From contig OY821518.1 in the NCBI GenBank assembly GCA_963682025.1, forward strand, positions 304,891,429 to 304,955,428: DNA of 64,000 nucleotides. The letters are read 5' to 3'. Within the stretch, counting starts at the first letter, position 1. Every line of letters starts with the position of its first letter. Both the position numbers and the translations under genes were made by a program. This stretch comes from Cordilura impudica (Eukaryota > Arthropoda > Insecta > Diptera > Scathophagidae). Below, one piece after another: positions 57,356 to 64,000 of the stretch. The notes beneath the pieces are model-generated. The model searched no databases and was not told where the DNA came from. It saw only the letters and a list, made by a program, of their open reading frames with translations.

Positions 57356-59942
57356 CAGAGATGTGCATGAATGCCATTCAAATGACATATTTAGTATTTT
57401 GTAAAAGTGAAGACTGAGTTGTCACTATACATAAATTAAACAAAAGCTGTCATTGCATGATTCACCACAGCAAGTGGTTTGTTACAATATGCATGCAATT
57501 GCTTGCATATTCTGTAAGCTCCCACCATTCACAAAAGCATCGACTTAATTTGAGTGTTATGAATATATATGCAGAGCATTTTGCGTAAATACACACTTTC
57601 CTGTATGTGTATGTTTGAGTTAATTTCAGACAATATTTAGGAGGATTTTTCTACATCTTATATTTTATTTTTATTTTATTTGTTAGCGATTAAACATAAG
57701 TATTATAAATAATAGTATCATTTTAAAGGAAACATGACATTTTTCAGAGACTAAGGATGAAAAAATATTAATACTTCAAATTCAATATTTTATTATTTAG
57801 TGATAAATATATGTACATATGTATGTATTTATTATTTTTAGAAATTATTTAAATTGGTAATAAAACTACATTTTATTCATTTTTGTACTCCGAATTCAAG
57901 AAAAGCAAATTATTTACAGTTTTTGGCCCAATACGGTTACGTTTTTCAGTTATTATATTACCTGCAGCAGAAAAAACTCGTTCAGAAGCGGCACTGCTTG
58001 CAGGTATAGCCAGAATTTTTTGAGCAAACTTATATAACCGAGGGTATTCTGAATTATGATTTTCCCACCAGTGCATAACATCAAAGTTAACATCAACTCT
58101 TATTTTTAAATAACTATAACGATTTATTTCATCAGATATACTTTCTACCATGGACGGATTTATTGAAGTCATAAAAGAGAAAAATAGTTGAAAATCCTGT
58201 GGTGATTCATTATATATTGAAGAATTAGCTGGACTATCGGACGATGAAACAGATTTCATTATTTCGGAAACACAAAAATCTTTGACTGCATTTAATTTAG
58301 CTTCGTCTAGGCAAGAATTGGTTGGTGGATACAGAAAACAAGCCGTATAGTGAATAATACTTAAATTAGGAATGTACTTAGTTTCCATTTCTCTTAAAAT
58401 ATTTCTTTTTTAAACCTTTATTACTGGGATATCAGCATCTCTTTCTTCGCAAATATTTTTTATGGTATTGATTGTTAAGTAAACGTAATTGAATGTGACG
58501 TAATTTACACCTTGTAATTTTCTGCTTACAATATCAAGCTTTCCAAAAACTTCAACTAGTTCATTAAGTAGGGATAAATGTATTTCTGAGATTCTGTGTG
58601 TTTCATTGACTGAGGAAAGAAGTTCTTGAATTTTTAAATAATTATTCGAAATTGATTGAAATAAATTAAGATGTGAGTTCCAGCGAGTAATACAATAATT
58701 TTTAAGAGAAGTTGATAGCATATGTTGCAAGGAAGTCTTTTTAAAATACTTTACAAACTTTTTGCAAGCATCCAAAAAGGGAACTAATTCGTTTGTGCTG
58801 TTAAAACCAGAATCCAACACATTATTCAATAGGTGATTTGCGCAGTTAATCCGATTTTGATTTTTAAGAGCCTTCACAATGTTTGATCGTCTATCAGTAA
58901 CAAACATTATATTCTCCATACTATTTACTTCGAAGTCTTCCAAAATGATGTTCAATTTCGCAAAAATATTATTTGCTGTGCTTCTCTGGAAATCCATTGA
59001 TTTGACGCCTAAAACAATTTCCTTTAACTTTGAATCTTTCATAAAATGAAAAGTGGCACATAAGAAATTCCTTTTTACAAAATTGTCAGTCCAGAGATCT
59101 GAAGTTATGGATGCCGTTCCGCTTTTTATTGCATTTATCAATTCCTCCTTTATTTCAGTTCTTTTGTTTTCAGCTATTTTGCTTATTCGTCGTGATATGG
59201 TTCTAGAACTGGGCACCATGTCTGATATGTCTAAATGATTTCCATACTTTGTTCCAATTTTTAGGAGTGAATCCACGACCTTTTTAAACCCTTCACCGTC
59301 TACAATGGAAAATGGCCGACAGTCCTCTACAACCCATTGCGAACAAGCCAACAAAAAAATTTCATTATCTGTGCTGTTAACTTTTTTTAAAGTAACGTTG
59401 CAATTTCGAACAACATAGCACTTGTGACGGATGAGATTTGATGTTTGCTTTCCATTATATTTTAATATGTGATTACACTTCTCACATATAACCACTCCAT
59501 CAATAAGCCTACCTTCGTCATTTTCAATTTGACAAAAATATCCCAAATTTTACTTCTGCTTTGTGTATTTTTTTTAATACGAAAAACACCATTTTCAATA
59601 TTTTTTATAATTTCGGAGTTCATTGCATATAAATAAGACGAATTTTTCTTCTTGAACACTAATTTAAACCAAACTAATGCACTGATTTGTACTAAGCATT
59701 CAAATTATCAATGAGCTTTTATGAATCATTTGAATACTTTGCCTTAAAATCAAAACACAATAATAATTTTTGATTTGTTATTGCTAACGGCATTTAAAAA
59801 AAGAGTAAGAGAATGACAATCAATAGTGAGAGCGCAAACACTACAAGCAATATTATTAGCATATGTTGATGATTGAAAACATAACAAAAGCAGTGAGTTC
59901 ATTCATATAGAACAAAAGCGAATCTATTCATGTACATCTCTG
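57356..59942 (-). mobile_element. Hermes/hobo-like hAT element
   Basis: 2587 bp, starting CAGAGATGTGCATGAATG and ending (inward) CAGAGATGTACATGAATA. An exact 8-bp duplication ATCAAAAG lies at 57348-57355 and 59943-59950. One transposase gene is on the minus strand. Hermes and hobo are 2.7-3.0 kb with CAGAG ends and 8-bp duplications. The near-complete state makes it the youngest large element here. Confidence 0.93.
57873..59623 (-). pseudogene. Hermes-like hAT transposase, two lesions
   Basis: About 580 codons. A BED-type zinc finger (CEKCNHILKY ... RHKC) is near 59470. The RNase-H-like core has TSDLWTDNFVKRNFLCATFH (first Asp, as D180 in Hermes), FVTDRRSN (second Asp) and TRWNS. The C-terminal part has HWWENHN, IPASSAASERVFSAAGNIIT (catalytic Glu, as E572) and RNRIGPKTVNNLLFLNSEYK. 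Lesions: one T too few in a run near 59537 (GATATTTTTGTC) shifts the first 28 residues, and an in-frame TAA stands near 58412 (GTT-TAA-AAA). If both are assembly errors it could be active. The enzyme excises and inserts the element with an 8-bp stagger. Confidence 0.88.
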
Positions 59943-59950
59943 ATCAAAAG

Positions 59951-60520
59951 CAATCTGTCATGTGTGGGTTTTCTGTACCCCAATTGCGAAAATTTTGCTT
60001 GTTTTCGTAAGCACCAAGATGAATATGAGCTACATTAGAAAAGACGATTTTTAGGTATAAATTCTTGTCTTATTCCAAGCGTTAAATAGCCTAACTAGAG
60101 AACTGAAAATGCTGGGGATGGTCGTGTAGCATAAGCAACTGTCTTTATACCTAAATCTTTATGAAAGAATTGTGTGAATCCTGAGAACGATGGGGAGTTT
60201 AGGGGCTTTAGTTGTTCTTGCACACTTTGAGCAACACCAGCAAAGCTTTCTTTTGAACGCACTGTATACGATCGGGAATGTGTTGTTTTATTCAATAACG
60301 ATACAGTTTCACGCATACGTTTGACAAAATTGTTCATATACTGCCTGGAAAGCGCTTCTTTTTTTAATCGAATTTTGAACGATAGAAGTTTCACCACTGT
60401 GAAAATAAGTTTTTAATATTTCTTTTCTTTAAAGCGTATATCGACACAGCTTACATTCATGTTGCTATACTCAAAATAACCAGTAGTTCAAAATGAAAGT
60501 CTTATATGGTTCACCCTGTA
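59951..60520 (-). pseudogene. mariner-type relic, 5' part
   Basis: An end-like TACAGGGTGAACCATATAAG (read on minus, about 60501-60520) leads into TVRSKESFAGVAQSVQEQ (about 60220-60270). After shifts comes KIVFSNVAHIHLGAYENKQN followed by FRNWGTENPH (about 59965-60040). The catalytic Asp of SDEAHF is replaced (SNVAHI). Related to the 48.5-kb mariner but much older. It is cut on its 3' side beside the hAT duplication at 59943. Confidence 0.7.
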
Positions 60521-60956
60521 TACAAATGTACTTTAGGGTGTCTCGAAAAAGATGTTGAAATACTATCCTAACAATTTGAATTGACGAGATGAAAACAAGT
60601 TCTTTTAGTTCGGTATTGTAGTGTATTTTGTAAGAAAAGATATTATTTTTGATGAAAATTGGGCTTAAAAGTTTCGTAATGTAGAGCTTCTTTAAGAAAA
60701 ATATTTATAAATCTTTCATGGAGTTATTTGGTGCACTATAGTAGCTTGATACTTTGAGGAGCCTTATTTTTCTGCAAAATCTCAATTATTTTTCTTTTTC
60801 ACACAATTAGTGGGTCAAAAGTATATTTAAAATTGTTTTAATTTTACTTTTAAATACTGTGGCTGCTCGGTCGACATTTAAGAGATTTTATACTTTTTTT
60901 TAAACTTCAGGATACTGTAGTGGTCCAAAACTACTCAACGAAAATTGTTTAAATAA
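60521..60956. other. AT-rich intergenic DNA
   Basis: Nothing recognisable. Confidence 0.4.
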
Positions 60957-61440
60957 TAATCTAACCCATAAAAACAAAGTTTTTATTAAAACTCTTTATT
61001 TCTTTATGCATGTGAGTTTTGTATATTTCCGTGACACTGCGTGACTATGTCAAAGTTAATCTTTTTCACAGCAAGTCTATCGACCGAAGTTGATCTTTCT
61101 TTACAGCAAGTATATCAGCCAAGATTCAGATCGGTCAGATGAGGGTAAATGACATTTAGATCACTCCGTGACTGTGCGTGACCATGTGTGACTATGCGTG
61201 ACTAACTCAAAGTTAATCTTTTTTTCAAAGCAAGTGTATGGACCAAGTTTGAAATCGATCGGATGAGGGGAAATGACATTTAGATCACTCCGTAACTGTG
61301 CGTGACTACCGCAAAGTTAATCTGTAGTCACGACAAGACTATGGACCAAGTTCCAGATCAATTAGATAAGGCGGAATGGGGTCTACCCATGGCAGACAGA
61401 CAGACAGACAGAGAGTATGAGTTATATTACCGTTTTTATA
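60957..61440 (+). repeat. tandem-monomer interspersed element, copy T4
   Basis: Starts TAATCTAACCCATAAAAACA like T3. It contains monomers with GTGACTGTGCGTGAC and GATCGGATGAGGGGAAATG, and ends ATGGCAGACAGACAGACAGA, GAGTATGAGTTA. The end is shortened compared with T3. Confidence 0.62.
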
Positions 61441-61897
61441 TTCCCGTATATGCTTCGTTTGATGGGGTAATTCTACAAAACTCTTTCCAACGGGACACGC
61501 TAATGTATATGTACAGTTATAATACAGAATTATTAAAATATGAATAGTTGTATTATATATTCGTATAAAGAGTGTTGTTTCCTATTTAGAATTAGGTAAA
61601 ATCTTGAATATTGTAAGTAAGAAATATATGTATAATCATTATAAATAACAAAATAAACTGATACAGTCATGAATATTTATGCTAAAAAAACTATTAATAT
61701 TTCTTTTTTAAAAGCTTAAAACAGAAATCATAACTTAATTCAATTTAATTTCAACTAATTCAATTAATTCAATATAATTTCAATTTCTAAATACTTCTGG
61801 TATTTTTTAACTGTTTAAAAGTTTTTATATATTTTCATGCATTTCATGCAATTTTTTCTAAATCATTTATGAGAATTTCTCCTATTATAAATATATA
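61441..61897. other. AT-rich intergenic DNA
   Basis: Short direct repeats of TTCAATTTAATTTCAACTAA near 61740-61785. No gene. Confidence 0.4.
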
Positions 61898-62931
61898 AAT
61901 GAAGACAGTTAAATATCTATGAATTCACTTGGACAAGTTTCTATACTTTAATGAACATATTAATTTACATATAACAAGAAAAGCTTTCTTTATGTACAAA
62001 AATCTATTCTTATCCAAGCACATTAAACCTGAAATCAAGCTTCTTTTATATCAATCCTTAATTCGTCCTATTTTAACTTATAGTTGCCAAATTTGGGTTA
62101 ACGTTTCACCGACATATATGGAAAAACTACGGAAATTTTAAAGAAAATGCCTTAGAGCCTGCACTGCGCTATACAGATCACCAATTAGTAATTTTACGAA
62201 ATATATAAGCAATCAAAAACTTTATAATGCATCCAAAATTAGCAGAATTGATAATTTCATCATACACATAATTAGAAATCACATTAGAAAAAGCTGCGAG
62301 TGCTATGAAAACAATTTAATAATGGCACCCTATTATGTCAATGATGATTATATAACTGCAACGTTACGAAATGCCTACATACCACCTGAGGCCTTCGTAT
62401 ATCTGGATAGAAAAGGTTTTATACAAAACGAAACTGGCGTCCCTATACTTTTTCATATTTAGAGAAGGGCCAATATAAAAGCTACCACTAACAATCAACT
62501 TACAGTTGAAAACAAAAGATTTGATACCAGCATTTTTCGTGGCGATAAGAATATCCTACCAAACTTAAATGTTAGTAAATACTGGTGGCTAAATTAGGTA
62601 CCGGAATTTCTTCTTCTTTTTTTTTTGTTTTTTATTCTTGACTATTTCTTTTATCGTTTTTGCTAAAAAAGTGAGGTTTTTGAAAAATTTTCTTTACATC
62701 GAAATTATCTTTAATACAGACAGATAATGCTATGTATATAATTTGTATAAAAATCATAATTAGTTTTAAAAATTATATATAATTTATATATCTTTTATGC
62801 CCTTATGAAATATACTAGAGAGTTCGATTAAGGGACAGTGTATAATAATAAGTTATATAAACTCTTGTTTTGTTTATTTCTAGTTCAACTATAATAAAAA
62901 TGTTGTTAAAATAAACGTTTAAAAAAAAAAT
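61898..62931 (+). mobile_element. non-LTR retrotransposon 3' end
   Basis: C-terminal coding part, 3' UTR with AAAATAAACG and an A-run ending near 62931, consistent with a polyadenylated, 5'-truncated insertion. Confidence 0.7.
61902..62597 (+). pseudogene. non-LTR reverse transcriptase C-terminal domain
   Basis: One continuous frame with three stops: KTVKYL-stop-IHLDKFLYFNEHIN, LLLYQSLIRPILTYSCQIW, stop after MEKLRKF (62139-62141), KCLRACTALYRSPISNF, IRNHIRKSCECYENN, VYLDRKGFIQNETGVPILFH-stop, and a tail KYWWLN ending at TAG 62595-62597. The LIRPILTY-CQIW and RKCLRAC motifs are typical of the thumb/C-terminal region of Jockey-type reverse transcriptases. It has substitution-type stops but no indels, unlike the other elements here. 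Confidence 0.8.
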
Positions 62932-63791
62932 ATATATATAAATGAATTTTATCTGTAAATCTGTTTATTGAAATTGTTAAAGTTTTTTGTAACAACATTT
63001 TCTTTAATTTTGAAATAATTTTGCCTTAATGAATGATATTCATTAAATTCCACCAAAAACCAACAAATTATAACTAAACTTTATAATTTGTAACTTAAGT
63101 ATTCTCTTAAATTTTCTTACTGGCTGTGTAGTTAATATTAAATTAGTGAAATTTGTTGGATTTAAATTTTTTTTGTGTATTTTTATGTAGTGTTTTACCT
63201 TTGGTTGGGGTGTTTTAGCGGAAGGAAACAAAATAGCATTACATTTTCACAATGTCCTCTTGATTGCATTTTATGATGTTGTTGTTGTTGTTTTTTAATT
63301 TTTTTTGGCACTTTTTGTGATTTGGGTATTCTAGCAAATATAAAGGACATAGGGAAGGAGCAATACAAGCAGAGTAAGCTGTAGATAAATGTAATAGTAA
63401 TAAGCAAGTAAAAAACAAAATGTAAATACACAAATAGATTGTACAAAAGTAAGTAAGTATGTATGTATATGTTTGTGTATGTGTAAGAATGCATAAAAAA
63501 GTGTAGGTTGTGTAATTTGTGCTTTTTTATTTTTGCATACTTGCTTGGTAAAATTTAAAGCTTTAAATAACTATGCAAAAATTAAATGAATTGTATATAT
63601 AATATTTTTTTCATTAACCTGTTCCTGGCTCTGGTAACAATTTGCTAAGGCTTTTAAAGGCACATTATTAAAAAAGTGAAATCTTGTATCTGTAGTCTTA
63701 GAACATTGAACATAAATTCTACCTTTTCTTTACTATTTGTTCTTGTTTATGAATCCAATCAACTAAATGCGTATTGCACAAAATTGTGTTT
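62932..63791. other. AT-rich intergenic DNA
   Basis: (GTT)n run near 63277-63292. GTAAGTATGTATGTATATG near 63451. No gene is recognised. Confidence 0.4.
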
Positions 63792-64000
63792 TTAACACTT
63801 TCACGACCAATGGGACATGTATGTCCCATTTTTATTTTTTTCTTATATTTTCCACATTTTCCAACCGATTTTTTTAAAGCTGACTTGAGACGACAGAGGA
63901 TAGTTTTAGCTTTCAGACCATACCAAAAAAAAAAAAATGGCACATGTATTCTCAGGACCTCAAAATCTGAAAATTGTGTTTTTTTTAATGATATTTGAAT
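63792..64000 (+). mobile_element. possible piggyBac-like end, runs off the window
   Basis: TTAA at 63792-63795 is followed by CACTTTCACGACCAATGG and an 8-bp-arm hairpin TGGGACATGTATGTCCCA (63809-63826). TTAA plus a CMCTTTCACGA-type start is common in piggyBac-like elements. No transposase sequence lies within the remaining bases. Confidence 0.35.

Overview
This window looks like non-coding, AT-rich DNA from a higher (brachyceran) fly, probably a calyptrate. The evidence is a Hermes/hobo-type hAT element, a DD41D (rosa-type) mariner, Jockey/CR1-like non-LTR retrotransposons, DINE-1-like interspersed elements with GACGGACGG tracts, and choline-kinase exons with fly-type introns (62 bp, GTAAGT donor). 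I see no intact host gene. Most of the recognisable sequence is transposable elements in several age layers.

Layout. 0-7 kb: a small palindromic MITE, one candidate short secreted ORF, and a pile of DINE-1-like copies with a hAT foldback element inserted in it. 7.8-11.6 kb: a decayed non-LTR retrotransposon (zinc-knuckle gag, endonuclease, reverse transcriptase) cut near its C-terminus by a 519-bp MITE. 11.8-12.1 kb: a tRNA-derived SINE. 12.7-15.7 kb: two decayed transposase-like genes. 15.8-16.7 kb: an inverted pair of elements built of GTCACGCACAG-rich monomers. 19.4-20.7 kb: an internally deleted Tc1-like element with very long inverted repeats. 22.2-23.7 kb: a decayed Tc1 element. 24-36 kb: three diverged copies of a promoter plus first-exon-like cassette, a head-to-tail array of four DINE-like copies, the last two exons of a broken choline-kinase gene, a second hAT foldback element and a second copy of the 0.5-kb MITE. 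37-45 kb: more relics, a mariner-type MITE and two GGTAC/TTTTATAAAA repeat arrays. 46.3-49.8 kb: a 5'-truncated non-LTR element next to a nearly intact DD41D mariner. 51-56 kb: A-rich repeats split by a DINE-like copy, then a deleted piggyBac element. 56.5-60.5 kb: a 2.6-kb Hermes-like hAT element inserted between a decayed reverse transcriptase and a mariner relic. 61-64 kb: another tandem-monomer element, a truncated non-LTR element and a possible piggyBac end.

The best-supported structures rest on exact target-site duplications read from the sequence: 8 bp for three hAT-type insertions, TAA for two MITE copies, TA for the mariner, and TTAA on both sides of the piggyBac element. Many reading frames are broken by single-base changes in homopolymer runs. 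That means either uniform decay or residual assembly errors, and the difference decides whether the Hermes-like and mariner elements could be active.
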